A stretch of 64,000 nucleotides of DNA from Salvator merianae (lineage: Eukaryota; Chordata; Lepidosauria; Squamata; Teiidae), in the NCBI GenBank assembly GCA_003586115.2, contig QVOM02000025.1:44374522-44438521 (forward strand), given 5' to 3'. Of the stretch, positions 1 to 12,985 are shown in pieces. The position numbers were made by a program, and so were the translations under genes. Position 1 is the stretch's first letter; each line of letters begins with the position of its first letter. The notes under the pieces were generated by a model. It was not told the DNA's origin, did not search any database, and saw only the letters and a program-made list of their open reading frames with translations.

Positions 1-345
1 TCTCAGGAAGAGATGCTGTAGTTCCAGCATCCTCAGAGGTTTGAGGGGTGGTAGCAGGTGAGAGAGAGCCTTTTCTGTGATGACTCCCAGGTTATGGAAT
101 AACATCCCAACAGAGATATCCCAGGCGCTATATGGGTTTGGGCTTCTGGTTCACCCCAAGGCTTTGACATTAAAGTCCCTCCCAATGTAAGCCTGCCAGG
201 GTGCGAGGTTTGTAGTTTAAGTTATGTTTTCACTTAATAATGATTTATTGACTTTGCTTATGTTTTATGATGTTTATTTTATTGAACACTGTGACCCACC
301 TGGAACCTTCTGGTGAGGAGCAGGATACAAATATTTTGAAATGAA
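1..345 (+). mobile_element. CR1/L2-type LINE 3' end, 5'-truncated by the window edge
   Basis: It reads as the decayed C-terminus of a LINE ORF2. A RLWNNIPTEI-like motif matches the RLWNSLP motif common to this clade. A 3' UTR follows, with the segment 'actgtgacccacctggaacc' that recurs at about 6750. It runs into an AT-rich tail. Confidence 0.55.
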
Positions 346-1559
346 TTAATAAGTAATATCTCATATGTCTTGCCTATTTCTCCATAGCTGAGATTATCAG
401 ACCCCAGGATTTTAAAGTGCTTTGGGGATACCCAAGACCATAAAAGTGAGCTTAACTAGTTTGAAAAACAGTCAACAAAAAGAGGGGTAACAAACAGAGA
501 TAGACTTGTTTGTATCCTGTGAAAATGATACAAAAATTTGCAGGATTTGTTCTGGGAGGCGGCAAGGAGTCAGAGGCTAACTTAAATACGCATCCCTGTG
601 GATTTACAGTGTAAAATATAATCAACATTATAAACCAGCTGGAGAATAAAAATACCCCATAAGATCTGAAGAACAAAACAATATTAGCTTCTCTCCCTCC
701 CTCCCTCTCTTGCTTCACTGTACTAGGCTTGAACCAGCTATCATCACAAGAACGTCTTATTGACCGGGAAATAAATATCTTGATTATCTTTTTATAGATC
801 CACAGCCTATTTCCTTGGTAAGAAGCAGCTCTTGGCTATCAGATAGGTCTCAGAAATAACATAGAATGATGGCATTTGTATTCAGCAAGTGTTGACTTAG
901 TTTGGAAGGTCAGTGGCAGAAGAATGAGAACTGCTACTGCATGATAACATAAGTGAAATGAATCTGAGAAGGATGAATATATGCTACTGATATCTACAGG
1001 CTCAAGAATAAGTCAGAAAACTACACATATAGGAGAATTATTTTCCTACAGAAGCATTCAATTGTTCCCTGGTGGTTTTCAAATGAAAAGTGGACAGTGA
1101 TGAGAAGCATATATAGTTCCAAACTTTGGGCTAGATTTATGAATATTTCATATTTGTCAACTAAAACAAAAAGCATTCTTTTTTGAATAAATGGGTTTCT
1201 CTGAAGGTGACAGACAACAAAACAAATATGTTAAATAATATCTACACAGGAGAATGACAGTTTATACACATCAAAGTTATGGGGGTTGGTAGAGCAAATC
1301 CTGTAGCATAAACTAGTAAAAGTTTTGGTTTTTTGTATTTTTGAAACAAATACATTCATAACAATTATACTCAGAATAGCAGTTCTTGAAATAGATGGAA
1401 TATATTCTTTTTACACCCAGTTGGTTTCTTCCTTCCAACTTTCCTATCCTCCTGTCCATCCCCCCATTTAATAGTATTCTAATAGGTTTAGCAAATGCTG
1501 CTTTAAGTAATAAAGTAAATACAAGGCTTAAGGAAACATTTAAAATCAAGTTGATTTAG
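346..1559. other. AT-rich intergenic DNA, nothing recognised
   Basis: No exon-like segment, tRNA or repeat family recognised; the short open frames here are consistent with chance. Confidence 0.5.
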
Positions 1560-1680
1560 AATATGTAATTATATTTGTATGTAACTATTATGATTTTAGC
1601 TGTTTTTATTCTTTGTATGTCACTTCAAGGTTATATTTTAATGGAAAATGGTAGATAAATATTTTAAATAAATAGAATAT
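1560..1680 (+). mobile_element. LINE 3' tail fragment
   Basis: It is homologous by eye to the tail at about 14020-14120: both share 'tattatgattttag', 'tgtttttattct', 'cacttcaag' and 'acattttaatgg' in the same order, ending in an A-rich tail. Confidence 0.5.
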
Positions 1681-2527
1681 ATTAGAAGAACTTTATAGTT
1701 AACTTAGTGACATGTAAGTTTTTTTAAATGGAATGAAATTGGGGGAAAGGATGAGTTAGTAACTGCTAAGTAAATATGTCTATTTGTCTTTAAAAATGAT
1801 ATTTTCCTGACTATGAGCTCACTTGAAAAATTCCTGTCAAACAGTGAGGTAGGAGAAAATCAAACTTTATTAGCTGTCTTAGACTTAGATGTCTTACTCT
1901 GGACCTGTTCCAATGGGATGGCAAATAGAGGCAAGTGCTGTGGGCTTTGGGGAAGACAACAGTTCTGTCTGCGTCTGCTCAGCATCTCAGGATACCAAGG
2001 CAGAGACACACATTAAGATTTACCCCGAGCTCACTGCCTCTCTCAGGAGAACTCTGCATTAGAGCAATGAACAACCAATAACAAGAAAGTCAGTCAAAGG
2101 AAATAAACTAGGGAAGAAGGAAAAACTACACTAGTTCCACAGAGGAAAAACATATACAGAATAAATCAGCAAAAAGATCAAGTATGAGAACAAATCCAAG
2201 ATGAGTGTTTGTGTGTGCATAAAACAAAGCAGTAAAAGATAGCTGAGGAATGGGAAAAGTGAACCTCCTGGGGAAGGGAGTTCCATCTGAGTACTGCAAT
2301 AAAGAAGGGCTGTGGTAGGTGCCACCAACTATTAGACTGGCTCCTGCCACTTACTGTTCTAGTGTCTAGCTGAAAAGCCTGGTTAGACAATAGATATGAA
2401 TAACTCCTTTAATGTATATAATGGTTTCATAAACTTTAACTTTTAATCTTTCCAGCAGCCTACCACCACCAAATCTTTCTCTGTCTGGGAACTAGGTGAG
2501 CGTGTCAACTAAGAGCACCTCCAAACA

Positions 2528-2564
2528 GCAAGAGGCAATTGCAGCGGTGGCAATTGCCTCTTGC
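2528..2564. repeat. Perfect 15-bp inverted repeat with 7-nt loop
   Basis: The arm GCAAGAGGCAATTGC at 2528-2542 pairs exactly with 2550-2564 around the loop AGCGGTG. Confidence 0.9.
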
Positions 2565-2776
2565 CACTACTGCTGGATGGCAGAAGGAAACCCTGGGACA
2601 CTCCCAGGGTCTTAGTTCATCTGCCAGTTATTCAAAAATACCCAGATGTTAGCAAACACCCATCCACTTCCCTTTGGGGTTTTTTTCCGGTGCTTGCTCA
2701 CATCCGGATATTTTTGACCAGCAACAATAATGCAAAGAGCCGGCAGATGGGGTAAGAGTCCAGTATTTGAATTAAT

Positions 2777-2816
2777 ATTATGAGAAATCCAGCATCACTG
2801 CTGGATTTTCCATAAT
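2777..2816. repeat. 18-bp inverted repeat, 4-nt loop
   Basis: Arms at 2777-2794 and 2799-2816 pair with two mismatches around TCAC. Confidence 0.85.
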
Positions 2817-2945
2817 AGCGATATTATGGGTTTTTGAACAACTAACCTGGGACTATATTGTGAATGGCATGGATATGTGCGGCATTCCCAGTATAATTTG
2901 AGGAGAATCATAGGTTTCTACCACTGTCTGGAGACACCCTAAGTG

Positions 2946-4620
2946 CAGTACGTCTGTAATGAGAGGCACAGAGATAATAGAGTAGGACAGGACAGATAGA
3001 TGGGGGCCACCCACCAAAAAAGGCCATCATCCATTGCAGGGAAGCCCTGATTCCCCACATCTCCCCACAGTCTTCCTTGACATCTCCATGGGTGCAATTA
3101 TTTGTTCTTGCAGGGGGAAAATATCAGGAGAATGTTACTGCAGCATTGCCTTAATCCTTCACTTTAAAATAGAAATCTTGACTCACTTTAGAAGAGATTT
3201 TGCCAGTGTTAAGATTAGAAGCATATACAGAGCCAGCATAACAGCAAAAAAGAATGTTGTTGGTTTCACAGCTTTGTCAGTAAGTGAGCAAATTTGTCAC
3301 TTGCCATCATTGCTAACCTGTCACCACCTTTCTCTAAAATATAGGAATGTCTTGGTTTTATGGAAACTTATCCATCTCACTGTATTCATCCCAGCATAAA
3401 TATGTCTTGCATAATGCATCTATTATCAATAATAGGAAGATGGTATAAGAACTCTCTTGAATATACTTTCACTCTCTTTTTTAAAAAAATAATGTCTGAA
3501 AGGCCATTTATTTGAATGCACAAAAAATCAAGAATGTTGGTTGCTCATATGGGGAAAGATTATTTATTAAAGATTTAAAGAGAGAAAATGATCTATCGGA
3601 TTCTGTCTTTCCTAATATAAATGCCTATTGCCTTGCAATTATTAGTCTCTGCTCCCCATTTTTCTTTTACATAGAGTGATTAGTCCAAGATCTATACATT
3701 CCAGCATGCTTTTTTAGGAGCTGGATTGCCAAAGGAGTCTTCAAAGCCTTAGATAACTGTGTGGAAGAGGAAGTTTTGCAAATCCTTTTTCTCTGTGTTC
3801 CAGCAACTATACCCGTCTCAGTCACCCCAAGCCCTCTCCTGCGAAGCTATGCAGAAAAGGTGGGGAGACTAATTTCCAAGCAATTCTCTTTCCCAATCTT
3901 TCCCGCCCTCCACCCCGCCATATAATTCTTCACACTAGATGTTAATCTTACTCAGTTTCAAGAAGGACAAAAAAAAATAAATCCCTCCTTGTGCTTGTAT
4001 TCTCTGCTTTTTTTGTGTGGGCTGTTGTTTTGCATTAATTTTATGAAGATTGTTTTTTATCTTGCCCCTCACCCAAAAAGTTCTGTGTGGAACACAGAGC
4101 ATAAGGCAAGTGGTGAATGCCTCTCACTTTTGTCTTCACAACTGTCCTATGATGTAGAATACGTGAAAAAGAAGAAGTGAATTCTGATCATCCAAGGAAA
4201 ACATTATGGCTGAATTGAAATCATCTCTCTCTATCATCATTATGGCACTTTGAAGACTACACTGTATTGGATCTCCTTATCCATTTCCTTCAACACCACA
4301 ATCTGGTGCTCTCAGTTTTCATAAACAGTGGAGGCATTCATTACGTTGTCAAATGCAAGCACAAGTTTACCAATCTCTCGTGAACACACAGTATACAGTT
4401 CTACTGATCCCAGTAGGAATACATAAAGGAGATTTAAAGTAAATCAGATCTTTGAGTCATCTACTATAGGTCTTCATGATTTTAAAAATGACATTTTACC
4501 ATGCTGCCATGATGCAGAGTCTATACACCCTTGTTGTGAGCACTATTCTATCCCGCAACAACTGGCAGGAATGTACATTCCTAGAAAATAGAAGTTTGTT
4601 ATTTCGACTACACGTTGTCA
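2946..4620. other. Intergenic, nothing recognised
   Basis: A 121-codon open frame at 3034-3399 has no recognisable motif and no supporting splice context; treated as chance. Confidence 0.5.
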
Positions 4621-4623
4621 TGA

Positions 4624-4826
4624 GAAGGTGGTGTTGCAGTGGTGTGTGACCAGCATGTCTTCTTAGAAAGAGAGGGTTGATGTTGAATTCCCAGCTTCTC
4701 CCCAGAAGTAGGCAATGGAAAACCATGTCTGTGTTTCTGCCAAGAAAACTGCATATAGGAGTCCATGGAGATGCTACGTAGTCAACCAGGAGTCAGAGAC
4801 AACTCAGTAGTATCCAACAACCTTTG
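4624..4826 (+). mobile_element. SINE, 3' portion shared with copies at 16.2 and 21.2 kb
   Basis: It has the diagnostic run 'agaagtaggcaatgg', 'ctgccaagaaaactgcat', 'agtcaaccaggagtcag' and 'caacaacc', in the same order as the better-preserved copy at 21172-21373. The tRNA-like head is poorly preserved. Confidence 0.65.
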
Positions 4827-6690
4827 ATCTGTATCAAAGAAAAGACACAGGTGTTCCAGAATCTGCAAAGAAGCTTCCAATTATTTGAGACTGTGATGAG
4901 TGGAAACTGCATAAAACCCATGGAGATACGCAAAAGGAGAGGACTTTGGAATGGAGCACCTTATAGCTGAGATAAGTACCCAACAATTCAAAATAATGCT
5001 TAGATAGAACTGACATGTCAGAAAGACAAGACTGGAAGGTCAAACTGACAAGGCTGAGAGCTTAGTCAAATAGTAGTAGCAACTCAAAATGAGAGGCAGT
5101 CAAAGTAAGCAAAAAAGATTAAATGGTAATTCTCATCAACTGGAGAGGTTTTAACAGTAACTGTGGCAGAAAGAACACCAATGGCATAGAACAGAAGTTA
5201 CCAGGTCTAAAATGAAGCAAACAGAATAGAGAAATCAACTACGCTAGGGAGACACGGGGGATTTTTCTGCAGCCAATCAGAACCTGTTGCTACAAGGAGG
5301 AAGGCAAGAGTGGTGTGAAGATAAGGTGTCAGAAAGCTTGGTTTTACAGCTCAGGAAAGGTAGTGCTGTGGGTTGGAGCATCTCATGAATTCTTCTCTGT
5401 GATTTCTCCAGTTCAAGCTGCTATCAATTGCTGAACATCTTTCCCACACAAATATCAATTAGAGACCCCAAAACAAATCAGGGTGAGCCAGCCAAGCTAC
5501 AATCCCCTTTTCTTACAGTAGGAGTTGAACTTTTAAAAATTTAGGGACAGAAGCAAGAGATGGGGGAAATGGGTTGGAGGAGAGGAGTGGGAAGGATTAT
5601 AGATCTCTTGGGACTTCTCTTGATCAGGGATGGACTTGGAAATTTCATGGCACTCACAAACTTTTTCGTAGTGCATCAGTGGCGGTGAAGCAAAGAGCAG
5701 AGGGTCCCAAAACCTCAAGAATAACACAGGTCTACAAAAAAAAATTTTTTTCAGGTGCCAAGGTTTTTTGAATGGATTTAGGGTATTTTGAGGGTGCTGA
5801 ATTCAAAAATCGCATTACTTTTGCTGAATTGGTTCTGGTTTTGAGATAATGAACATTCATGAAAATAATGCATTCCCCCAATGTGACTTGTGTATGATAA
5901 CACATGCAATAGCTTTCGGTCTGTCTTTTGACTCTTTAACAGTGTCTTAAGTAATGAAATATCCCATGTAATTATTTTGTATTTCAATTTGTAGGCCTAC
6001 AATATTCTTGCAATTCTGAATGCTTTTCAAACGTGTAGCATTAATTAATTAACTATTAATTATCCCAAAAACTAGAGTCAGTCTGGCAAAACCGAAGTAA
6101 TATTCTTAATCAGCACCATAAACTTAATATAAAACCATTCAGACATCGTTGGCACCAAAATCACTAATATGCATGTTTCCTTGGAAAAGCCAAAGCAGGA
6201 CATTGTGAATGACTGATTAAGTCTGATTGACTGTATCCTGCTGGTACCTGGTTGTTCAAGGTTGGGCTACCTCAAACCTTAACAGCAGGAATACAGCTCA
6301 AAGCCTCAGCTCAAACTTCTTCCTTTCATTAGCAGTTATTTCAGCAAAGGTCTTAACTCTTGTGGTAGCCAGAACCCATTCACACAACACACACATAGTC
6401 TTCTGCTATACCCTGACAGGACTGCAGAAGTGCACACACACCAAAGACACATATAATTCAGCTCTTCTGGTGCAAGCACGTGAAATTCAACCCTTGATGG
6501 ATCATGGGAGAAGGGATGTGGGTTGGTGGACCCTAGCAGGAGCACACAGACCACGGTCATGGGTTGGTGGATCTTAACAGTAGTACATACATATTGAAAG
6601 ACAGCACCTACTCTTCTATCCAAAGCATACCCTCACAGGGAGGAAACAGGAGAAACCAAAAGATTTGTATGCATTCAGACTTTCCAAGAG
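4827..6690. other. Intergenic, nothing recognised
   Basis: No gene, RNA or repeat family identified. Confidence 0.45.
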
Positions 6691-6800
6691 AGGTAAACAA
6701 GGGTTATATTTTAAATATGTTTTAATATTTACATATTTTATCTTTTTACTATTGTGACCTACAGTGGGACCTTTTGGTGAAGACTGAGATATAAATTCTT
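6691..6800 (+). mobile_element. LINE 3' tail fragment ending in a microsatellite
   Basis: The segment 'tgtgacctacagtgggacc' followed by 'ttttggtgaa' matches the tail at the window start (about 288-320). It runs into the GATAA array, as LINE tails often do. Confidence 0.5.
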
Positions 6801-6845
6801 GATAAGATAAGATAAGATAAGATAAGATAAGATAAGATAAGATAA
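6801..6845 (+). repeat. (GATAA)n microsatellite, 9 units
   Basis: Nine perfect tandem copies of GATAA directly at the LINE 3' end. Confidence 0.97.
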
Positions 6846-8529
6846 GGAATTATGTCAGCTATTTAGCTTGAGTGCCCACATTTGCATTTTAATCTTGCAG
6901 CTTTCTCACTAGAGGCAGCGATGCCGGTTGCTCAAGCTGATGGGATTAAGCTGATCTTGTGATGTAACCAACAAAACAAAGGGATATTTCCAGCAGGAAA
7001 CAAACAATGTCAGAAAGTCCATTACAGAGCCAGTGGATCAAAGTGGGGTGTGACTGCTCCAGTCATGTCCTCATGTAACCAAGATTGATCCTGGTCTATA
7101 CAGGTTAGCCTAGGCTGAGAAGAAATACCCACCAAAGGACTTAGAGCCACACATGCCAAATACGTCATAACAACACCCTCTGCATCTGCTCCCCAGTTGT
7201 TTAAGGGAGCATTTCTGTGGAGTAGAGTTCTACAGCTACACTTAGCAATGCATCTGAATTGGCCAGTTTTTCCCCAGGTTTCCTCAGTCAAATCCTCACT
7301 CTGATCATGGCTGAAAAAGAAAAACCTTTCCCTTCCATCTCCTTTGTACTTGAAGGAAAAGGATAAAAGTGAGCTTATATAGCTGGGTGCAAATGCTCAT
7401 GGTTCAAAAATAAAAACAAAGGGGTGTCTGTACGTACAAGGAATTCTATTGGAGGCAAAAGAGAGTGTTAAAAGGGAGTGCAGAGTGACCAACATTCAGA
7501 AGATTTCATAAGGCATAGTTTAGATAACTGTTTTCTGTGGGTTCAACACTGAAATAGAGGTTGTGTGTGTGACACCCCCACACTTCAGGCTGGCTGAAAT
7601 TTTTCTAGTTTATATGGCCCTCTAATTTCCCCTACCTGTCTTCAGTCAGCTTGTGTAATTTGCATGGTTGATGGCTTTTGCTTAAGTCATATATTTGCAT
7701 TCAGAATTCACTTTAAAAATATATTTTATTTCTCCTTGAAAAGTCTGAAGCAAAAAAGGATCATTCCATGCTTTTGGAAAAACGCATGTTTTGTCACAGA
7801 TAATACCTTCTGCTTTTGGAGTGGTGGTGGTAGAAATGACATCTGACCTTTCCGTAGTTTTACAGGTGGTGACAAGTGAGAAAATGTCAACAGCCTTTAA
7901 ACAGACATCTCTGATTTAGATATTGAACTGCTTCTTTGGTAGTAAATGGGGAAATCCAGATCATACCTACTGTAAGAAAACAAGTAACTAACAGCTTAAT
8001 TTCTACAAAAGTAAGCTCCTAAAGAACTGGAAACTTTCTGTTAATTCCTATTGCATTTAATTTCTCTGTAATTAATCAGTGCTGTCAAAATGGATGCCAC
8101 ATCCTAACTGGGATATTATAGCTCATTAAAAAGATACTGAGAGCTTTTTTCCTTTGCATAGCACATTCCAGGGAAAACTATACACCAGAGAAGAAAGTAG
8201 GTCAAGCAATAGGCGTAGTTCTTAGGCTGCATTCCAACCACAGAAGAATAATGTCTCTATTCATATCTTCTCTGTAGGTGCTAACCACAATTCCCTTCTT
8301 CCCTATTTCATCCCATCAGGTAGATTAGACTGAGGGAACACCTAGCAAAAGGACTCTCGGGCATGTTGGTGCACAGCACCCTAATTAATAAAGGCAAGGC
8401 AAAACTTAACCCTGTAAATAACAATATATATTTGAAAATTTGTGGAAATGCTTTCCTCTTACCGGTCTTCTAAACTTGTGGGTAGATGGGTGACATACAG
8501 GATTTTGTCATTTCAAAGGGCTACCTTTG
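6846..8529. other. Intergenic, nothing recognised
   Basis: No exon, RNA or repeat family identified. Confidence 0.45.
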
Positions 8530-8945
8530 AAGATGATTCAGAAGCTTCAACTGGTGCAAAATGCAGTGACCCGCTTGTTAACCAGTCAGAGGAAATATGA
8601 CACACACACCCTCTTTGTTTCATTGGTTGTTGGTTGGATTTCAGGCCCAATCCAAAGTGCTAGTTTTGACCACAAAGCCTGAGAGGGTTCAGGACCTGGA
8701 TTCATTCAAGCCCATATCTTCCAGCCAGCTTGCACACATCCTGTGTCCTTGGCTCTTTTAGATCTTAAAATTCCTAGCTCAAGTTTGGTATCAGGAACCA
8801 GGGCCAGGAAGATCATCTTTTCATTGGTAGTCTCTGCTCTTTGGAATTCCATTCCAGCTGGTATTCAGATGGCTCCTCACTGTTGTCATTTTAAAAAAAT
8901 CTTAACCTATGCCTTTGGATCTAGTTAGTAAGCTGACCATGATGG
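8530..8945 (+). mobile_element. CR1/L2-type LINE ORF2 C-terminal remnant
   Basis: Translation gives LQLVQNAVTRLL near 8537-8580 and ALWNSIPAGI near 8840-8870, two motifs in the order expected at the ORF2 C-terminus of this LINE clade. Stops and frameshifts show it is dead. Confidence 0.7.
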
Positions 8946-9909
8946 GTTTTTTTGTATTCTGACCTTCAAGTGGCATTTCCTGATTACATGGACCTTTCAA
9001 TGTGCCTCCATGTGAGATGGCATGTTCAAAGTGCCCTATCCTGCTTATCTGTTGAAGTGATTTTCACCTCCAGGGAGAAATATGTGGACACCTCTATTGA
9101 AAGGCACCCATAAAACACCCACAATGGCATGACTAGAAGTGACCTGAATGACAAAGCAAACTCTTTGTGACATTTTGCTTTGTTATTGGATTCATGGATT
9201 AGATTCTCCAATGTCCTATATGCTCCTATGCCTTCCTGGCCTTTCATTCAGTATTTTATTGCCAGCCAACAAAGGAATGGGCAAAGCCAACATCTGGCTG
9301 TCACATAGATAACAGAGAGTTAAGTACTGACATTGAAATGACTGTGAGGAACAAATTTTATCGTACATACAGAAAAATACTTCAAGCTGAATTATAAATG
9401 GTATTTTCCTTTACCCTTAGTGTTTTTCAAAACAACTTTTGAACACATTTTCCAGCTGAGAAGAAAATGACATAGCAGAGAAATTGACATTGCTCAAACT
9501 GATTAGTCATTGCTATGTTTAGATTTTATCAGATATGGGAAAGTTATTTTTGTTTTAGTAATTCTGAATTATATAAGTATATAAAGTATATTTAAAAAGA
9601 GCAAAAGACATATTAGGACATATCAGACCAAGCTTAACAAGTGTTCAAGCTTTCAGGTTCTTCTGGACTCCCCAACAAGATATGCAATTGCAACACAGTA
9701 AGGAGAAAAATAGAGCAAAGGAAGAAGACTGGGAAAAAATTAATGGCAACGATGTGAAGCAAAATCTGGTAAAAGCCCTAAGGAATGCAGAAGGATATAG
9801 GTGTTTCAATGAGACAGTGTAATTCTAAGTTTCTTTACCCAGGTGCCATTGATCTCTTTGGGATTTAACTTGACATAAGTGTAGCTGTGTCTCCATTATG
9901 CAGCAATTC
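8946..9909. other. Intergenic, nothing recognised
   Basis: AT-rich DNA without a recognised feature. Confidence 0.45.
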
Positions 9910-9912
9910 TTT

Positions 9913-10612
9913 GGATGTGTTCAGACTAGCGATTTTTTAAATCACCTGCATAAAAGGAGCAAATAATTCCTGCGTGCACAGGAAAAAAGTCTTCCACGCA
10001 CAGTTACCCATTGAGGCAATTCAATGATGCAACTGCTCACTGATTGGTCACTCCCTGCCTCTCTGCTGAACCAGTTTCCAAGTCCTTAACTCCTTAACTG
10101 CCAGGGCTTTCTGTTTGCAAAAGAAACATCAAGTCTCTCTCTCTCCTCCCTCCCCGTTATGAGAAATTGTGCTTTTCTGATGTAAAGCAGGCAATGTAAA
10201 GAGCTCGGTGCTACCCCTCCCTCCTTCTCCGATTTCCCAATGCCTTTGTGAAATGTTTCACTCTCTCTCCCACACCTCGCTACTAAAGTCCAATGTGCTT
10301 TTTAAGTGCAGAAGGCAGGATAGGAGTTATTTTTTTTCTTTGACCTTCAAAAGTTTCCTGGCGCCAGCAAGAGCTCGCTGGTGCCCCTCCCTTCCTGTGC
10401 TATTTTCCCATCGGTTCCTGAGAGGTTGTGATTGGTTGAAGCACTCTCCGCTCAGTCCTAAGGTGACCCGAGAACACTGAAAAGGTGAATACAAAAGAGT
10501 CAACCTAGGCAGCTGTGGAGAGGCATGATGGCAACGTCCAGGTAAGACTTTATGGACTCCCCAGCTTAGATGTGCTCAGAAGGCAACCAAAATAGCCTGT
10601 CTGAACACACCC
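9913..10612. mobile_element. Non-autonomous TIR element, 700 bp, PIF/Harbinger-like
   Basis: The left end GGATGTGTTCAGAC pairs with GTCTGAACACACCC at the right end; over 24 bp the two ends match at 20 positions. The element is flanked by TTT on both sides (9910-9912 and 10613-10615). The interior is richer in CpG and pyrimidine tracts than its surroundings and has no intact transposase. The superfamily is inferred from the GG...CC ends and 3-bp flanks. Confidence 0.7.
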
Positions 10613-11007
10613 TTTGTTTAGGATTGCAGCCTGAGTGCAGCTAAAATTAACAATAGGTATAAGCATTGCTGTTATTTTATTTCTACACAACAATTTGGGC
10701 CTGTAACTTGGCTTGTCATCCCAGGAGTAGAGGATGTGATACTATTTTCCTTCCCACCTTGTCTCCTAGTTTATTTTTTATATGCTTAAAGCAGAAAAAA
10801 ATAGAATTCCACAATAAATGAAGTGCAAACAAGCAGAGGATCATAGGCTGTTGAAAATCAGAATCCTTCCTCCCTCCTTAACTGTAGTACCTCCTGACAG
10901 TAGATTTAATACTGACTGATATAAAGCACTGACAGTATCCTATGGGTGCCTTCATATTTAGTAAAAAAAAAAAAAAAAAAAGAAAAGAGTGGCTCAAACG
11001 TGCATTA

Positions 11008-11230
11008 GGTTGTTCACATGCAGTAAAGAAAAGCATTTCTGAGGTGAATTTGAAATGGCTTCAAGATTATTTAGAGGTGGGATCACTCACACATGAGTCT
11101 GCCTCTCACCCTCTCATGAACATTCTAGGCTAGAGAAGGCAGATCAGAGGTAGAATGAAAACACAAGTACCATATATAACTGTCTCTGAGGCACTTCTGA
11201 GCTACTTTTTTGTCACATGCAGTCATAGCT
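11008..11230. mobile_element. MITE, GGTTGTGTTCACA family (copy 1)
   Basis: The left end GGTTGTTCACATGCAG follows TTA. The internal marker CTCATGAACATTCTAGGC is shared with the other copies. The right end is CATGCAGTCATAGC. Confidence 0.75.
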
Positions 11231-11231
11231 T

Positions 11232-11363
11232 CAGAGAGAGTAGCATGTGGCCCTTGTGCTCTCATCTCTAGAATACTCACACTGACATGTGATCAACCAT
11301 GTGCTAACTTCCTCTATGCTGTCTCAGAGACACTTTATTTTGCTGTATGTGAACACAGTCAGT
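11232..11363. mobile_element. Second partial copy of the same MITE
   Basis: It starts at 'agtagcatgtggccc', a marker of the internal part of the family, and runs to a right end 'ctgtatgtgaacacag'. It abuts the previous copy, so the locus holds about one and a half units. Confidence 0.6.
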
Positions 11364-12982
11364 GACATACTCCTTTCATATTCATCTTGAAAAATGATGT
11401 AGTGCTTTTTATCATGTTGGCAGCTTGTAGTAAAGACAATTTTGGTCCTTTCTGCAATGGGGCCTTATTCTGGATTATATTCTGGAATAAGAACCTGGCA
11501 TCTGCATGTTAGTGCAGACTCCTAATTATTTGCCAGCATATATGATGCTTGAGCTGAGATGGTTTAGCCATCTCTGTTCTGAATAAGATAATACATTGCT
11601 TACTGAATGAGCAGGGGGTTGTGGTTTTTTTGTTTTGTTTTGGGAAGGTAGTATATTCCTGCAAACTTCACTGGAAAAGAGGGATGCTATTCTCCCAAAC
11701 CCAATGCAGATAAGCAGTTCTGCTATAATCCTAGATAGCTACTGAGTCTATGAACACACTATTGCCAATAAGTCAATGTCAGCCTAACATAACATCCAGT
11801 TTTAATTTATGTTATTCACATTTAAGCAAAGTGTTAAAAAACATGTTTTTTAAAAAATAACTCGTGCTGTGAGAGATCTTTATATATCCCATTACCTTTT
11901 CACAATCAGTTGAACTTCAAAAGGTTCTTATGTAAATATATGCAACAAGGTTAGCGATTAAAATAATAATAATGCAGATTGTAAGGGCTTGATATAGATC
12001 TAAGCCCCACTGTGCAGCCATTTTTATACCTACACACAAGCAGAAATCAGAAATCAGCTACTCATGCACAGATTTGTACTTCAAAGAAAAGCAGGGTTGA
12101 AATTCTCATAAGGAAGATAATTGCTTGAAAGCTTGGGAAAGGCAGCGGGGGGGGGGGGATCATCAGTCCCCAATAGCAGATGAATTTTATTTCCTCATAA
12201 ACACTCAAGAGAAGGAGCAGTGTATTTGCAAGCAATGAGCCGCTCTTTTTCATTAACTTCTTGTCAGGCGCTGTTTTCAAAGAACCTCTCATTTGTCCTC
12301 AGAGATTTTAACTTTACAGGCAGAGCCACTAAGGCACCTGCTGGGCTTGGGCTCAACTGGTAAGAAAGAGAGACATCTAAAGGCATGTCTAGGAAATTAG
12401 TTCTCATCCCACAAACATGTCTCTGTTTTCAGCATTCTCTTTTAAATGATAATAGGAGCAGGCATTGTTCTACCAGAAGTGAAGCAGATGCAAACAAAAT
12501 AAGTGCTTGGCATACCTTGCCACTAAACAACATGAGGAGCTACAAGTAACTTTTTAACATCTGTAAGGTGTAGTATAAATTTAATTAGATCTCCCTGTGA
12601 AGGGTGAACTACTCCTTGCATTCTTTCAAGTGAAGATTTTTTATTTTCCCTTTTATATTGATCCCTCAGGCGCACAACACTTTATTATCCATTTTTAAAT
12701 TTCCTTCACAACATCATTAAATGAATCCCTATAATCCTAGTTGTTCCATTGTCAAATGTGCACAAGGCCACTGAAACAGTAGGGTTGGCCCCAAACAATG
12801 ATATGTATTTGCTTTTGAAAACCAGACAAAATTCACCTGGGGTTTTAAAGAATTTTAAGTGCAGTATTCTGTTTCTCTGCTCTTTTACCTATTCCCAGCT
12901 TCAGGTGGTGTACCAACCTCACTCGTACCTGGACAGAGCTAGCCTAGCCACTCTTGTCTATGCATTGGTAGTAGCCTTACAT
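11364..12982. other. Intergenic, mostly unrecognised
   Basis: The block 11450-11545 is similar by eye to 59145-59225 (both have 'tttctgca', 'gggcctt', 'ttctggat' and 'ggaata' in order), so it is probably part of another dispersed repeat. A G homopolymer lies at 12148-12158. Nothing else recognised. Confidence 0.45.
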
Positions 12983-12985
12983 TTA

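Larger units (their letters stand above)
2490..2945 (+). mobile_element. MITE-like repeat, family with copies at 22.4 kb and 37.9 kb
   Basis: It shares with the other two copies a segment of the form 'catccgg(a/t)atatttt' and a right end that resembles 'atgtgtggcaattcc'. Two strong inverted repeats (2528-2564 and 2777-2816) sit inside. Its ends are not defined. Confidence 0.45.
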
